Shown here piece by piece: positions 1-8,993 of a DNA stretch of 34,825 bases. This DNA comes from an uncultured Alphaproteobacteria bacterium. GTDB taxonomy: Bacteria; Pseudomonadota; Alphaproteobacteria; RF32; CAG-239. A program made the position numbers and the translations under genes. Positions within the stretch are counted from its first letter, which is position 1, and each line of letters starts with the position of its first letter. The notes under the pieces were generated by a model that did not search any database, had not been told where the DNA came from, and saw nothing but the letters and a program-made list of their open reading frames with translations. Location of the stretch: NCBI GenBank assembly GCA_944389095.1, contig CALXLC010000011.1:1-34825 (forward strand). Reading direction: 5' to 3'.

Positions 1-272
1 TCAAATGCGAATGCTATATTCTGACGAAGGAAGAAGGCGGTCGTCATACACCGTTCTTCAGCAACTATCGTCCGCAGTTTTATTTCCGGACGACGGATGT
101 AACAGGCAGTATAGAGCTTCCAGCAGGAACGGAAATGGTTATGCCTGGAGATAACATAACGATGACGGTTACGTTGATCCACCCGATTGCGATGAACGAA
201 GGTTTGAGATTTGCAATTCGGGAAGGCGGTCACACGGTTGGAGCCGGCGTTGTAAGCCAGATTATTAAATAA
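1..272 (+). CDS. tuf: Elongation factor Tu, 3' end (first tuf copy)
   Basis: C-terminal 90 codons of EF-Tu, the GTPase that brings aminoacyl-tRNA to the ribosomal A site. The reading frame starts at base 3 and ends with TAA at 270-272. Domain 3 signatures are visible: [25 protein letters not shown] and the ending V-G-A-G-V-V. The 5' part lies outside the window, so this is a partial gene and not a truncated one. A strong terminator follows at 315-360. Codon use is odd for a highly expressed gene: of ten Thr codons eight are ACG and two ACA, and Ile ATA appears twice. Family identity is certain; which of the two copies is ancestral is not known. Confidence 0.97.
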   Translation, partial: KCECYILTKEEGGRHTPFFSNYRPQFYFRTTDVTGSIELPAGTEMVMPGDNITMTVTLIHPIAMNEGLRFAIREGGHTVGAGVVSQIIK

Positions 273-314
273 GAGCAAAATCCAACAAGTTTCTTTCGCA
301 AGAAAGAGAGAACG

Positions 315-360
315 AAAAACTCCCCGCTCGGGTTTCTTCCCGGGTCGGGAGTTTTTCTTT
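315..360 (+). terminator. Intrinsic terminator after tuf
   Basis: A-rich/T-rich hairpin: AAAAACTCCC (315-324) pairs with GGGAGTTTTT (347-356), with a short mismatched section and then CGGG/CCCG near the loop. The T run continues to 360. It should end tuf transcription and so separates tuf from the S10 operon. The A run on the 5' side lets it work for the convergent gene as well. Confidence 0.85.
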
Positions 361-381
361 GGCATATCAGAAAATAAGCAC

Positions 382-672
382 TCAGTTCAGTTCTTCGATA
401 ATTTTATAAATTCGGCTTTTGCGTTTTTTGGAAAAAGGAGCCGTCGGGTGTTTGTGGGCTATTGACTTGTAATACAGAACAAGAAAAAGGCGGGTTGAAT
501 AAGTCAGTCCGAGTTTTTCGTTTTTGGCGTTTTCGATGAGTTCAATGAGTTGATTTTTTGTGATGTTTTCGCGATAGCAAACATCGTCAATCGCGTCCCA
601 CTCTTTGTTGCAAAGGCGCATGCTGGTGCGTCTGTTGTTGATGTTGAGTATTTTGTTGGCCAATTTCGTCAT
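382..672 (-). CDS. Ribbon-helix-helix (RHH_4-like) DNA-binding protein
   Basis: A 96-residue basic protein. Residues about 14-70 fit the ribbon-helix-helix family RHH_4 (PF13467): R-R-T-S-M-R-L strand, then W-D-A-I-D-D-V-C helix, N-I-T-K-N-Q-L-I-E-L turn-helix, and a helix with R-L-F-L-V-L-Y-Y. Such proteins are common in Alphaproteobacteria and are thought to bind DNA as dimers; targets are mostly unknown. The gene is convergent to tuf and sits in the gap between tuf and rpsJ. Upstream DNA is AT-rich with a possible minus-strand -35 TTGCAA (743-748) and -10 TATATT (722-727), spacing 15. A basic tail (K-K-R-K-S-R) ends the protein. Family assignment is by recognised pattern; function is inferred. 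Confidence 0.8.
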   Translation of the reverse strand: MTKLANKILNINNRRTSMRLCNKEWDAIDDVCYRENITKNQLIELIENAKNEKLGLTYSTRLFLVLYYKSIAHKHPTAPFSKKRKSRIYKIIEELN

Positions 673-1129
673 TGCTTCTGCTACTGTGCTGGAGTTTGTT
701 CTATAGTTGTATTAATTTAAGAATATATTATATAAATTTAATTTGCAACCAAAAAATGAAAATCAAACAGCGCTGCAGAAAAAGAGTTGCTAAAAGATTG
801 TATTTTCAATATTCTACTGTATTTATAGATTGATTTTTTTATCTATAAATTATGAAAAATTGTGTTGTCTTGGGTTTCTAAAAATTTAAAAGTGTTTTTC
901 AGTGTGTTGAAGCTGCGGCGGAAAATTTGATTATAGCCGATTAAAGATAAAACCGCCGGATTTTTTGAAAGGGAATAAAAAAATATTTTGTCGTTTAATT
1001 GTCTTGTTTTGTCTAAAATTGTCGTTGAGGCGAGAGAAAAAAGAAAATTATCCGCGAATCGGCTATTTGACTCAAAGAGAGTCATATAAAGGGATTCGGG
1101 GCAGATAAAAATGAAAAAAATGTATTTTT
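673..1129. other. AT-rich intergenic region without a credible gene
   Basis: No convincing coding sequence. It holds a perfect 10-base inverted repeat at 821-850, a GC stem CGGCGG/CCGCCG at 916-921 and 953-958 followed by six T, and a short hairpin TGACTC/GAGTCA at 1068-1084. Oligo-A and oligo-T tracts are frequent. The 98-codon minus-strand reading frame here looks like random translation of AT-rich DNA. Confidence 0.7.
821..850. repeat. Perfect 10-base inverted repeat
   Basis: ATTTATAGAT (821-830) and ATCTATAAAT (841-850) are exact reverse complements around a 10-base spacer rich in T. It could be a weak hairpin or a binding site, for example for the RHH protein encoded nearby. Nothing in the sequence settles which. 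Confidence 0.6.
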
Positions 1130-1157
1130 TTGCTTGCAATCTAAGTTTGTCTATGAT
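1130..1157 (+). promoter_or_regulatory. Probable promoter of the S10 operon
   Basis: TTGCTT (1130-1135), 16-base spacer, TATGAT (1152-1157). Transcription would start near 1164 and give a leader of about 160 bases before rpsJ. It is the best sigma70-like pair between the tuf terminator and rpsJ. Confidence 0.6.
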
Positions 1158-1161
1158 ACAA

Positions 1162-1310
1162 GGAGCCCACGAGTTTTGCTTAAGGTCCTGAAGCGGGGCT
1201 GCAAACTCTGATATAAAACATATCGCAGTTCCTAGTATTCTTTAGGTTTTGCAGAGTTTAACATTTTTAGATGGCAAACTTCTGAACAAGTATTTTGCCG
1301 TCTAGTTATA
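1162..1310 (+). promoter_or_regulatory. Structured leader upstream of rpsJ
   Basis: Three stems can be read in the leader. AGCCC (1164-1168) pairs with GGGCT (1196-1200). AAACTCTG (1203-1210) pairs with CAGAGTTT (1252-1259) and encloses a small CCTA/TAGG hairpin. AGATGGCAAA (1269-1278) pairs with TTTGCCGTCT (1294-1303) including one G-U pair. In other bacteria S10 operons are controlled by a leader that binds L4. A similar role here is inference. Confidence 0.55.
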
Positions 1311-1323
1311 GGAAAAGTATTTA

Positions 1324-1635
1324 ATGATGGATACACAAAACATAAGAATTCGCCTCAAGGCTTTTGACCACCGTCTGCTTGATTTGTCCACAAAAGAAAT
1401 TGTGCATACGGCCAAAAGAACCGGGGCAAATGTAAGAGGGCCGATCCCTCTGCCGACCAGAATTGAGAAATTTACGGTAAACCGCTCACCGCATGTTGAT
1501 AAAAAGTCGCGTGAACAGTTTGAAATCCGTACTCATAAAAGACTTCTGGATATCGTAGATCCCACGCCGCAGACTGTTGATGCTTTGATGAAGCTGGATT
1601 TGGCTGCAGGCGTAAATGTTGAAATTAAATTATAA
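1324..1635 (+). CDS. rpsJ: 30S ribosomal protein S10
   Basis: 103 residues, the usual length of S10. The protein sits in the head of the 30S subunit and also joins NusB in transcription antitermination. Typical features are [10 protein letters not shown] near the N terminus, G-P-I-P-L-P-T loop and the region around [15 protein letters not shown]. There are two adjacent ATG codons (1324 and 1327); AGGA at 1310-1313 is 10 bases before the first, which favours 1324. First gene of the ribosomal superoperon, behind a structured leader, and followed by a 60-base gap to rplC. Confidence 0.97.
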   Translation: MMDTQNIRIRLKAFDHRLLDLSTKEIVHTAKRTGANVRGPIPLPTRIEKFTVNRSPHVDKKSREQFEIRTHKRLLDIVDPTPQTVDALMKLDLAAGVNVEIKL

Positions 1636-1695
1636 TCGTTAATGTTGGCTTTCACTTGTGGGAGGTCAACCAATTAAGAAAAGGAAAAACTAATA

Positions 1696-2424
1696 ATGCG
1701 TACGGGTCTAATCGCAAAAAAACTTGGAATGTCCCGCATATTTGAAGCAGACGGAACCCATGTTCCGGTAACTGTTTTGTCTGTGGACGGATTGGAAGTT
1801 GTCGATGTCAGAACCATGGAGCGCGACGGTTATACCGCCGTTCAGCTCGGAACGGGTTCCGTTAAGGCCAAAAACCTTTCCAAACCGTTGAAAGGACATT
1901 TTGCCAAGGCTAATGTTGAGCCGAAAAAGAAGCTGGCAGAGTTCAGAGTATCCGAAGACTGCCTGTTGTCCGTCGGCGATAAATTATCTGTAGAACATTT
2001 TGTTCCCGGTCAGTTTGTTGACGTTTGCGGAACATCAATCGGTAAAGGTTTTGCCGGTGTTATGAAGCGCCACAACTTTGCCGGTTTGGAAGCCAGCCAC
2101 GGTGTTTCCATTTCTCACCGTTCTCACGGTTCTACAGGACAAAGACAAGATCCCGGTAAAGTCTTCAAAGGCAAAAAAATGGCCGGCCATATGGGCGATG
2201 AGCGGGTGACCGTTCAAAATCTGAAGGTTGTGGCCGTTGATGCGGACAAAGGCTTAATTATGGTAAAAGGCGGCGTTCCCGGTTCCGAAAACAGCTGGGT
2301 ATATGTTACCGATGCCATCAAAAAGCCGGCGACCGTTAAACTGCCGATGCCTGCCGGTTTGAAAAAAGCTGATGAACCTGTTGCAGTTAAAGCTGAAGCC
2401 GAAGCCTCAGCTGATAATGCATAG
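1696..2424 (+). CDS. rplC: 50S ribosomal protein L3
   Basis: 242 residues. L3 binds 23S rRNA early in assembly and reaches the peptidyl transferase centre. N terminus [14 protein letters not shown] is typical. The [10 protein letters not shown] loop at about residues 150-159 holds the glutamine that PrmB methylates in Escherichia coli. An Ala/Glu-rich tail of about 25 residues makes it longer than the 209-residue E. coli protein, as often seen in Alphaproteobacteria. AAGGA stands about 11 bases before the ATG. Sixteen bases separate it from rplD. Confidence 0.97.
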   Translation: MRTGLIAKKLGMSRIFEADGTHVPVTVLSVDGLEVVDVRTMERDGYTAVQLGTGSVKAKNLSKPLKGHFAKANVEPKKKLAEFRVSEDCLLSVGDKLSVEHFVPGQFVDVCGTSIGKGFAGVMKRHNFAGLEASHGVSISHRSHGSTGQRQDPGKVFKGKKMAGHMGDERVTVQNLKVVAVDADKGLIMVKGGVPGSENSWVYVTDAIKKPATVKLPMPAGLKKADEPVAVKAEAEASADNA

Positions 2425-2440
2425 AGATTAAAGGATTGAA

Positions 2441-3064
2441 ATGATGAAACAGGACATCTTAAATTTAGATAACAAAAATGTCGGTTCCATTGAGCTTGAC
2501 GAATCGATTTTCGGTTTGGAAGTCCGTCCCGACATTTTGCACCGCGTGGTGGTTTGGCAACTGGCCAGACTGCAGTCCGGTAACCATAAAACCAAGGGCC
2601 GTTCGGAGGTTGCTCTGACCCCGGCAAAGCCGTTTAAGCAAAAAGGCGGCGGCCGTGCCCGTCAGGGTTCCCGCAAAGGAACGCAGTTCCGTAAGGGCGG
2701 TATCGTTTTTGGTCCGGTTGTACGCGACCATTCGCACGAGCTGACCAAGAAATTCAGAAAACTCGGTCTGAAGACGGCTCTTTCTGCGAAAGCTAAAGAG
2801 GGTAAACTCGTTATTATCGACGAAGCAAAACTGTCGGCTCCCAAAACCAAAGAGCTCCAGAATAAACTGGCAGCCTGCGGCCTGACCAACAGCTTGTTTA
2901 TCGACGGTAAGGAAGTTGACATGAATTTTGCCCTGGCTTCCAGAAATATCATTGGTGTTGACGTTTTGCCGACTATCGGTGCCAACGTTTACGACATCCT
3001 GAGAAAGGATAAGCTGGTGTTGACCAAGGATGCAGTTGTTTGCTTAGGAGAAAGATTGAAATGA
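2441..3064 (+). CDS. rplD: 50S ribosomal protein L4
   Basis: 207 residues. L4 lines the nascent-peptide exit tunnel. Its long loop is visible at about residues 55-95, with [10 protein letters not shown] and the conserved G-G-I-V-F-G-P. In E. coli L4 represses its own S10 operon, so it is the natural candidate to act on the leader before rpsJ. ATG codons stand at 2441 and 2444; AAGGA at 2431-2435 suits either, slightly better the second. The stop codon overlaps the rplW start (ATGA at 3061-3064), so translation is probably coupled. Confidence 0.96.
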   Translation: MMKQDILNLDNKNVGSIELDESIFGLEVRPDILHRVVVWQLARLQSGNHKTKGRSEVALTPAKPFKQKGGGRARQGSRKGTQFRKGGIVFGPVVRDHSHELTKKFRKLGLKTALSAKAKEGKLVIIDEAKLSAPKTKELQNKLAACGLTNSLFIDGKEVDMNFALASRNIIGVDVLPTIGANVYDILRKDKLVLTKDAVVCLGERLK

Positions 3065-3378
3065 GTAAGTCTAAAAAAACAAACAATGTAACTGCCAAAA
3101 TGTATGATACTCTCGTACGTCCGGTTATTACCGAGAAATCCATGATTTCTTCCGAGGCCGGAAAGGTTACGTTTATGGTTCCTTTGTCTGCTACCAAAGA
3201 CGATGTTAAAGCCGCGGTTGAAACCATCTTTAACGTCAAGGTAAACAAGGTAAATACAATTCGTCAGTTCGGTAAGGAAAAACGCTTTAAAGGTTATATC
3301 GGGCAGCGCTCCGATTTCAAAAAAGCGGTTGTTACCTTGGCCGAGGGTCAAAATATTGATGTTACAACAGGAATATAA
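3061..3378 (+). CDS. rplW: 50S ribosomal protein L23
   Basis: 105 residues. L23 lies at the tunnel exit and docks trigger factor and the signal recognition particle. Conserved [10 protein letters not shown], then the T-F-M-V strand and the F-N-V-K-V-x-K-V-N-T section are present. A longer in-frame start at 3040 lies inside rplD and lacks a suitable ribosome site. AGGAG at 3046-3050, ten bases before 3061, and the ATGA overlap with rplD support 3061. Only three bases separate it from rplB. Confidence 0.95.
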   Translation: MSKSKKTNNVTAKMYDTLVRPVITEKSMISSEAGKVTFMVPLSATKDDVKAAVETIFNVKVNKVNTIRQFGKEKRFKGYIGQRSDFKKAVVTLAEGQNIDVTTGI

Positions 3379-3381
3379 GAC

Positions 3382-4218
3382 ATGGCATTAAAGAATTATA
3401 AGCCCACATCTCCTGGACTTCGTCAGCTCGTTATCGTCGACAGAGGCGAGCTGTATAAAGGTAAACCCGAAAAGACGCTGACCATCGGTTTGACTAAAAC
3501 CGGCGGCCGCGATAACTTCGGTCATGTTACCAGCCGCAAAATCGGCGGCGGTCATAAACGCAAACTGCGTATCATTGACTTTAAACGTAATAAATTTGAC
3601 AACGAGGCGACTGTTGAGCGAATCGAATATGATCCTAACCGTTCCGCATTCATTGCTTTAATCAGTTATGAAGACGGCGAAAAGGCTTATATTCTGGCTC
3701 CGCAGAGACTGAAAGCCGGCGATAAAATTATTTCTTCCGCCAAAGCGGATATTAAGCCGGGTAATGCAATGCCTCTTAAAAACATGCCGGTCGGTACCAT
3801 TATTCATAATGTCGAGCTGAAGGCAGGCAAAGGCGGCCAGTTGGTTCGTTCTGCCGGCTGCTATGCTCAACTGGTCGGTAAAGATGCCGGTTATGCTCAG
3901 TTGAAACTGAGTTCCGGCGAGCTCCGGGTCGTTCGTGAAGAGTGTCTGGCTACGGTCGGCGCCGTTTCCAACCCCGATAACCAGAACAGATCGCTTGGTA
4001 AAGCCGGGCGCAACCGCTGGCTGGGGAACCGTCCGGTATCCCGCGGTGTCGCCATGAACCCGGTCGATCACCCGCACGGCGGCGGCGAAGGCCGTACCTC
4101 CGGCGGTCGTCATCCGGTTACTCCGTGGGGCAAACCGACGAAGGGTTATAAAACTCGTACTAATAAAAAGACGGATAAATTCATTATGAGAAGCCGTCAT
4201 GAAAACAAAAAGAAATAA
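3382..4218 (+). CDS. rplB: 50S ribosomal protein L2
   Basis: 278 residues, family length. L2 is needed to join the subunits and for peptidyl transfer. The C-terminal signature [13 protein letters not shown] contains the functionally important histidine (His229 in E. coli). The N-terminal K-P-T-S-P-G and the G-H-V-T-S-R and G-G-G-H-K-R sections are normal. The basic tail continues to K-K-K. The next gene, rpsS, starts 12 bases later. Confidence 0.97.
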   Translation: MALKNYKPTSPGLRQLVIVDRGELYKGKPEKTLTIGLTKTGGRDNFGHVTSRKIGGGHKRKLRIIDFKRNKFDNEATVERIEYDPNRSAFIALISYEDGEKAYILAPQRLKAGDKIISSAKADIKPGNAMPLKNMPVGTIIHNVELKAGKGGQLVRSAGCYAQLVGKDAGYAQLKLSSGELRVVREECLATVGAVSNPDNQNRSLGKAGRNRWLGNRPVSRGVAMNPVDHPHGGGEGRTSGGRHPVTPWGKPTKGYKTRTNKKTDKFIMRSRHENKKK

Positions 4219-4230
4219 GGAGAAACGCTA

Positions 4231-4509
4231 ATGACACGTTCCGTATGGAAAGGGCCGTTTGTTGATGGCTATCTTCTCAAAAAAGCCGAGGCTGCAAGAT
4301 CTTCCAGCCGTAATGAGGTGATTAAAATTTGGTCTCGCCGTTCCACCATGCTGCCGCAGTTTGTCGGTTTGACTTTCGGTGTTCACAACGGTCACAAGTT
4401 TATTCCCGTTCTGGTTACCGAAGATATGATCGGCCATAAGTTTGGTGAATTTGCTCCGACCCGTACATTCTACGGTCACGCAGCAGACAAGAAAGCTAAG
4501 AGAGGTTAA
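4231..4509 (+). CDS. rpsS: 30S ribosomal protein S19
   Basis: 92 residues, exactly the usual length. S19 forms a pair with S13 in the 30S head, near the A-site tRNA and the intersubunit bridge. The start [11 protein letters not shown] and the segment [12 protein letters not shown] are hallmarks. AAGGAG at 4216-4221 precedes the ATG. Its TAA overlaps the ATG of rplV (TAATG). Confidence 0.97.
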   Translation: MTRSVWKGPFVDGYLLKKAEAARSSSRNEVIKIWSRRSTMLPQFVGLTFGVHNGHKFIPVLVTEDMIGHKFGEFAPTRTFYGHAADKKAKRG

Positions 4510-4886
4510 TGATGAGCAAATCTAAAAATGCCAGAAGAGTAGAAGCGAACGAGGCTTTGGCCGTTTGCCATTCTATCCGCACCTCTCCGCGCAAACTGAA
4601 CCTGGTTGCTCAGTCCATTCGCGGACTGAATGCTTCCAAAGCAGTTGCCGAACTGAGCTTTTCAAAGAAGAGAATTGCCAAGGTTGCGTTGGCTGTTTTG
4701 CAGTCGGCTATTGCCAATGCTGAAAACAACCATCAGTTAAACATTGATAAGCTTTTTGTTAAAGAGGCTTATGTTGGCAAAGGTTTAGTAATGAAACGTA
4801 TGCACGCCAGAGGTCGCGGCAGAGGAGCCCGGGTTTTGAAGCCCTTCTCTAACATGACCATTATTGTTGCAGAGCGCGGGGAGTAA
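4509..4886 (+). CDS. rplV: 50S ribosomal protein L22
   Basis: 125 residues, a little longer than the 110 of E. coli because of an N-terminal extension. L22 spans the exit tunnel with a beta hairpin, visible near residues 88-110 as [12 protein letters not shown]. Conserved S-P-R-K-L-N-L-V-A and A-N-A-E-N-N are present. Two ATG codons (4509, 4512) follow AGAGG at 4501-4505. The first overlaps the rpsS stop. Confidence 0.96.
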   Translation: MMSKSKNARRVEANEALAVCHSIRTSPRKLNLVAQSIRGLNASKAVAELSFSKKRIAKVALAVLQSAIANAENNHQLNIDKLFVKEAYVGKGLVMKRMHARGRGRGARVLKPFSNMTIIVAERGE

Positions 4887-4890
4887 GTCT

Positions 4891-5559
4891 ATGGGACAGA
4901 AAGTAAATCCGACAAGTCTTCGTTTGGGGGTTAACCGCACTTGGGATTCCCGTTGGTATGCCGATGAAAAGTATGCCGACTATCTTCTCGAAGACGTTAA
5001 AATTAAAAATTTCTTGAAAGAGAAACTGGCTCAGGCCGGCATCAGCAGAATCGTTATCGAACGTCCTGCCAAGAAGGCCAGAGTTACTATTCACTCTGCA
5101 AGACCCGGTGTCGTTATCGGCAAAAAAGGTCAGGATATTGAGAATCTGCGCAAAGAGATTCAGAAAATGACGGATTCAGAAGTTCAGTTGAATATTCTGG
5201 AAGTCAGAAAGCCTGAACTTGACGCCAAACTGGTTGCCGACAGCGTTGCTCAGCAGCTGGAACGCCGCGTGGCTTTCCGTCGTGCGATGAAACGCGTTAT
5301 GCAGTCGGCTCTGCGTTTGGGTGCCGAGGGTATCAAGGTTTGCTGTTCGGGGCGTCTGGGCGGTGCCGAGATTGCCAGAACCGAGTATTACCGCGAAGGC
5401 CGCGTGCCCCTGCACACTTTGCGCGCAGACATTGATTATGCAACCTCTACGGCTCACACCACTTATGGTGCCTGCGGTGTTAAAGTCTGGATCTATAAGG
5501 GCGAAATCATGGCTCACGATCCGATGGCGCAGGATAAAAAATTGGCCGAACAAAAGTAA
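4891..5559 (+). CDS. rpsC: 30S ribosomal protein S3
   Basis: 222 residues. S3 sits at the mRNA entry channel and, with S4 and S5, helps mRNA unwinding. The N terminus [13 protein letters not shown] is diagnostic and fixes the start at 4891, four bases after rplV; an in-frame ATG at 4864 lies inside rplV and would add nine odd residues. The KH domain holds V-V-I-G-K-K-G at about residues 74-80. The C-terminal domain carries [12 protein letters not shown] and [13 protein letters not shown]. Confidence 0.96.
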   Translation: MGQKVNPTSLRLGVNRTWDSRWYADEKYADYLLEDVKIKNFLKEKLAQAGISRIVIERPAKKARVTIHSARPGVVIGKKGQDIENLRKEIQKMTDSEVQLNILEVRKPELDAKLVADSVAQQLERRVAFRRAMKRVMQSALRLGAEGIKVCCSGRLGGAEIARTEYYREGRVPLHTLRADIDYATSTAHTTYGACGVKVWIYKGEIMAHDPMAQDKKLAEQK

Positions 5560-5572
5560 AGGTAAATAAAAA

Positions 5573-6001
5573 ATGTTGAGTCCTAAAAGATTAAAGTTCC
5601 GCAAACAGCACAAAGGCCGTATTCACGGTCTGACCAAAGGCGGAGCGAACTTAGATTTCGGTACCTACGGTTTGAAGGCTCTGACGCCGGATCGTATTAC
5701 CGCACGCCAGATTGAGGCTGCCCGTCGCGCGATTACCCGTGAGATGAAGAGAGCCGGACGGTTGTGGATCAGAATCTTTCCGGATGTTCCTGTTTCGGAC
5801 AAGCCGGCTGAGGTTCGTATGGGTAAAGGTAAAGGCTCCGTCGAGTTCTGGGTTGCCAGAGTGAAACCGGGCCGCATCATGTTCGAATGCGAAGGCGTTG
5901 ACGAGGCTACGGCACGCACCGCTTTTGCTTTGGGTGCTGCGAAATTGCCGATTAAGACCAAGTTTGTTAAGAAATTGAATTCAGCGCAAGGAGAAAAATA
6001 A
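5573..6001 (+). CDS. rplP: 50S ribosomal protein L16
   Basis: 142 residues. L16 organises the A-site region of the 50S subunit. It opens [16 protein letters not shown]. Residues near 80-90, E-V-R-M-G-K-G-K-G, contain the arginine that is hydroxylated in E. coli. The tail is a few residues longer than in E. coli. The TAA overlaps the rpmC ATG (5999-6003), so the two genes are probably translated together. Confidence 0.96.
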   Translation: MLSPKRLKFRKQHKGRIHGLTKGGANLDFGTYGLKALTPDRITARQIEAARRAITREMKRAGRLWIRIFPDVPVSDKPAEVRMGKGKGSVEFWVARVKPGRIMFECEGVDEATARTAFALGAAKLPIKTKFVKKLNSAQGEK

Positions 6002-6198
6002 TGGTAAAATTAAAAGATCTTCGTGCTATGAGTATTGATGAACTTGAAGCTAGATTGTTGGAATGCAAAAAAGAACAATTTAATCTGAGAGTACAACAAT
6101 CTACTGGACAATTACAAAATACTGCGGTATTAAGGAACGTCCGTCGTGAAATAGCAAAAATCAACACGCTCTTGACCGAGCGCAAGAAGAATAGTTAG
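6001..6198 (+). CDS. rpmC: 50S ribosomal protein L29
   Basis: 65 residues, two long helices, located near the tunnel exit next to L23. The family motif is [12 protein letters not shown] followed by [12 protein letters not shown]. Its codons are clearly more AT-rich than those of the genes just upstream (many TTA, AAA, CAA). Overlaps rplP by one base and is followed by rpsQ after ten bases. Confidence 0.95.
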   Translation: MVKLKDLRAMSIDELEARLLECKKEQFNLRVQQSTGQLQNTAVLRNVRREIAKINTLLTERKKNS

Positions 6199-6208
6199 GA
6201 GAAAGACT

Positions 6209-6445
6209 ATGCCTAAAAGAATTCTTCAGGGTGTTGTTGTTAGTGATAAACAGGATAAAACCGTTGTTGTTAAAGTTGAACGTCAGGTTATGCATCCTGT
6301 TTACAAAAAATTCATCAAGAAAAGCAAAAAGTATGCAGCTCATGATGAAAACAATCAGTTCAAGGTTGGCGATACGGTTCGTATTATTGAATCCGTACCG
6401 TATTCTAAGACCAAATGCTGGACTGTAATCGTTGATAACGCCTAA
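6209..6445 (+). CDS. rpsQ: 30S ribosomal protein S17
   Basis: 78 residues, an OB-fold protein that binds the 5' domain of 16S rRNA early in assembly. It opens with [18 protein letters not shown]. The P-V-Y-K-K-F segment and the [13 protein letters not shown] signature are present. AGGAG at 6197-6201 precedes the ATG by 7 bases. Confidence 0.96.
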   Translation: MPKRILQGVVVSDKQDKTVVVKVERQVMHPVYKKFIKKSKKYAAHDENNQFKVGDTVRIIESVPYSKTKCWTVIVDNA

Positions 6446-6463
6446 GAGAAAAGGAATTAAAAA

Positions 6464-6832
6464 ATGATACAGATGCAAACCAACCTTGATGTCGCCGATA
6501 ATTCCGGCGCCCGTCAGGTGCAGTGCATTAAGGTTCTTGGGGGTTCCAAGAGAATGCATGCAACGGTCGGCGATATTATCGTCGTATCGATTAAAGACGC
6601 TATTCCTAAGGGACGCGTTAAAAAAGGCGATGTTGTCAAAGCCGTGATTGTTCGCACAGCTTCCGATATTCGCCGTAAGGACGGATCGGTTATCCGTTTT
6701 GACAAGAATGCTGCAGTTCTGATTAACAAGGACGGCGAACCGATTGGTACTCGTATCTTCGGGCCCGTTACCAGAGAGTTGCGTGCAAAGAAATTTATGA
6801 AAATTATTTCATTAGCACCGGAGGTATTGTAA
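6464..6832 (+). CDS. rplN: 50S ribosomal protein L14
   Basis: 122 residues, near the family norm of 122-123. L14 forms an intersubunit bridge and binds the silencing factor RsfS. Typical segments are [17 protein letters not shown], the glycine-rich [10 protein letters not shown] and the C-terminal [12 protein letters not shown]. Its TAA overlaps the rplX start (TAATG at 6830-6834). Confidence 0.97.
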   Translation: MIQMQTNLDVADNSGARQVQCIKVLGGSKRMHATVGDIIVVSIKDAIPKGRVKKGDVVKAVIVRTASDIRRKDGSVIRFDKNAAVLINKDGEPIGTRIFGPVTRELRAKKFMKIISLAPEVL

Positions 6833-7143
6833 TGCCTAAATTAAAAATTAAAAAGGGTGACCAAGTTGTTATTTTGTCAGGTGATGACAAAGGCAAAACT
6901 GGTGAAGTAGTAAAGGCTCTGCCGAAAGAGGGAAAAGTGGTTGTGCAGGGTGTCAATCTTGTTAAAAGACACACCAAGCCCAGCCAGACCAATCCCGGCG
7001 GTATCGTTACTAAAGAAGCGCCGATTAATGTCTCCAACGTTGCTTATGCCGATAAGTCCGGCAAAGCTACCAAAATTGGTTATAAAATCGTTGACGGCAA
7101 AAAAGTGCGTGTTGCTCGCAAAACCGGTGAAGTAATCGATTAA
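6832..7143 (+). CDS. rplX: 50S ribosomal protein L24
   Basis: 103 residues. L24 is one of the proteins that start 50S assembly. A KOW motif lies at residues 6-31 ([11 protein letters not shown], then D-K-G-K-T-G-E-V). The central N-L-V-K-R-H-T-K-P and G-G-I-V segments are normal. The GGAGG at 6820-6824 stands before the ATG, inside rplN. Confidence 0.96.
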   Translation: MPKLKIKKGDQVVILSGDDKGKTGEVVKALPKEGKVVVQGVNLVKRHTKPSQTNPGGIVTKEAPINVSNVAYADKSGKATKIGYKIVDGKKVRVARKTGEVID

Positions 7144-7157
7144 TGGGAGAAAAATTT

Positions 7158-7697
7158 ATGGCAAATTTTGAAACTTTATATAATGAAGTCATAAAAAAAT
7201 CTCTTGTGGAAAAATTCGGTTACACCAACCCACATGAGATTCCTAAGCTGACTAAAATTGTCCTGAATATCGGTGTCGGCGATGCCGTTACGGACAAAAA
7301 GAAGCTGAACAACGCCGTTGAGGAGTTGGCCCTGATTGCCGGTCAGAAGCCGGTTATCACCACGGCCCGCAAGTCAATCGCGTCGTTCAAGGTGAGAGAA
7401 GGCATGCCTATCGGCTGCAAGGTTACTCTGCGTTCCACCAGAATGTATGAGTTTCTGGAAAGACTGATTAATATGGCATTGCCGCGCGTTAGAGACTTCC
7501 ACGGTATTACTGGTAAGAACTTTGACGGCAGAGGAAATTTTGCTTTTGGTATCAAAGAGCAAATTATTTTCCCTGAAATCAATTATGATAAGGTTGAGAA
7601 CATCAGAGGCATGGACATCTGCATTTGCACTTCGGCAAAGACAGACGAAGAAGCCAAGGCTCTTCTGACCGGCTTTAACCTTCCTTACAAGAAATAA
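7158..7697 (+). CDS. rplE: 50S ribosomal protein L5
   Basis: 179 residues from 7158. L5 binds 5S rRNA in the central protuberance and touches P-site tRNA. An ATG at 7143 overlaps the rplX stop and is in frame, but GGGAG at 7145-7149 lies after it and eight bases before 7158. The protein from 7158 has exactly the length of E. coli L5. Motifs include [22 protein letters not shown] and [11 protein letters not shown]. Confidence 0.95.
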   Translation: MANFETLYNEVIKKSLVEKFGYTNPHEIPKLTKIVLNIGVGDAVTDKKKLNNAVEELALIAGQKPVITTARKSIASFKVREGMPIGCKVTLRSTRMYEFLERLINMALPRVRDFHGITGKNFDGRGNFAFGIKEQIIFPEINYDKVENIRGMDICICTSAKTDEEAKALLTGFNLPYKK

Positions 7698-7711
7698 GTG
7701 GAGATTTTACT

Positions 7712-8017
7712 ATGGCAAAAACAAGTTCAGTATACAGAAACTTGAAAAGAGCTAAAATGGCCGAGAAGTTCGCTTCCCGCCGTGAGAAGCTCAAAAAGAT
7801 AGTTATGGATAAAAGCATCTCTCCCGAGGAGAGATTCCAGGCTACTCTTAAATTAGCCGAACTGCCGCGTAATTCTGCAAAGATCAGATTTAGAAATCGT
7901 TGCAAGCTTACCGGTCGTTCTCGTGGTGTTTATCGGAAATTCGGCCTGGCTCGCAATGAACTCAGAGAGATGGCCAGCTTTGGCGAAATTCCTGGTTTAG
8001 TAAAATCAAGCTGGTAG
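7712..8017 (+). CDS. rpsN: 30S ribosomal protein S14 (zinc-free type)
   Basis: 101 residues. S14 is a late-assembling protein of the 30S head. It is the long form without the CxxC zinc pairs of the short form: the region [13 protein letters not shown] has a single cysteine. The ending [17 protein letters not shown] is diagnostic. Spaced 14 bases after rplE and 13 before rpsH. Confidence 0.97.
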   Translation: MAKTSSVYRNLKRAKMAEKFASRREKLKKIVMDKSISPEERFQATLKLAELPRNSAKIRFRNRCKLTGRSRGVYRKFGLARNELREMASFGEIPGLVKSSW

Positions 8018-8030
8018 GGAGATAAAGATA

Positions 8031-8429
8031 ATGTCTATGTCTGATCCTTTGGGCGATATGCTCACACGCATTAGAAACGCACAAAGAGCAAAGAAGAGTG
8101 AAGTCGTATCACCTGCTTCTCGCTTGCGTGAAAATGTGTTGGAAGTTCTCAAAAAAGAAGGTTACATTGCCGGATATGAAAGAGTTAACGTTCGTCCCGG
8201 CGTTGATGAACTTCGCATTAAATTAAAGTATCATGAAGGTACTTCGGTTATAACTGAAATTTACCGTGTTTCTACTCCGGGACGCCGGGTTTATTCCAGC
8301 GTTAAAGATTTGCCGAGAGTATATAACGGCCTGGGTATTTCCATCATTTCTACCCCGTCGGGTGTGATGAGTGACAACGAAGCCCGCAAGGCCAATGTCG
8401 GCGGTGAAATTCTTTGTCAGGTATTTTAA
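8031..8429 (+). CDS. rpsH: 30S ribosomal protein S8
   Basis: 132 residues. S8 binds the central domain of 16S rRNA; in E. coli it also represses the spc operon by binding near rplE. The N terminus [16 protein letters not shown] fits the family and supports the first of two ATG codons, with AGGGAG at 8016-8021. The C-terminal S-T-P-S-G-V-M-S-D and [12 protein letters not shown] signatures are present. Confidence 0.96.
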   Translation: MSMSDPLGDMLTRIRNAQRAKKSEVVSPASRLRENVLEVLKKEGYIAGYERVNVRPGVDELRIKLKYHEGTSVITEIYRVSTPGRRVYSSVKDLPRVYNGLGISIISTPSGVMSDNEARKANVGGEILCQVF

Positions 8430-8441
8430 GGGAGAAAATGG

Positions 8442-8981
8442 ATGTCTAGAATTGGTAAATATCCGGTTATCGTCCCTGAAGGCGTTACTGTCGTCGTTGG
8501 TGAAAATCAGGTTACCGCCAAAGGTAAACTGGGTGAACTGAGCCACGGTTATGATGCTGATCATATCAGTGTCGAACTGAAAGACGGCAAAGTTGTCGTT
8601 ACTCCGAAAGCGGAAACCAAACAGGCTCGTGCTTTGTGGGGAACGACCAGAGCCAACATCAACACCATTGTCAAAGGTGTCAGTGAAGGCTTTACCAAAA
8701 ATTTGGAATTGGTCGGCGTCGGTTATAAGGCCCGTGTTGAAGGCAGTAACAAACTGGTTCTGTCTTTGGGGTTCTCTCATGATGTAACCGTTGTTGCTCC
8801 GCAGGGAATTAAAGTTGCCTGTGCCAGCCCGACACAAATCAGCATCTCTGGTGCGGATAAACAACTTGTAGGCCAGCTTGCCGCTGAAATTCGTGAATAC
8901 AGAAGACCCGAACCCTACAAAGGAAAGGGCGTGAAGTATGAAGGCGAATATGTACGCCGCAAGGAAGGCAAGAAGAAATAA
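8442..8981 (+). CDS. rplF: 50S ribosomal protein L6
   Basis: 179 residues, two copies of an alpha/beta RNA-binding fold. L6 lies near the sarcin-ricin loop and factor-binding site. It starts M-S-R-I-G-K-Y-P-V. The second domain carries L-S-L-G-F-S-H and the terminal signature Y-K-G-K-G-V-K-Y-x-x-E is present, with a final run of lysines. Twelve-base spacers on both sides. Confidence 0.97.
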   Translation: MSRIGKYPVIVPEGVTVVVGENQVTAKGKLGELSHGYDADHISVELKDGKVVVTPKAETKQARALWGTTRANINTIVKGVSEGFTKNLELVGVGYKARVEGSNKLVLSLGFSHDVTVVAPQGIKVACASPTQISISGADKQLVGQLAAEIREYRRPEPYKGKGVKYEGEYVRRKEGKKK

Positions 8982-8993
8982 GGAAAAGATTAA

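Noticed and set aside
843..1139. 98-codon minus-strand frame
   Set aside because: Low-complexity AT-rich translation, no ribosome site, overlaps the probable S10 promoter and hairpins.
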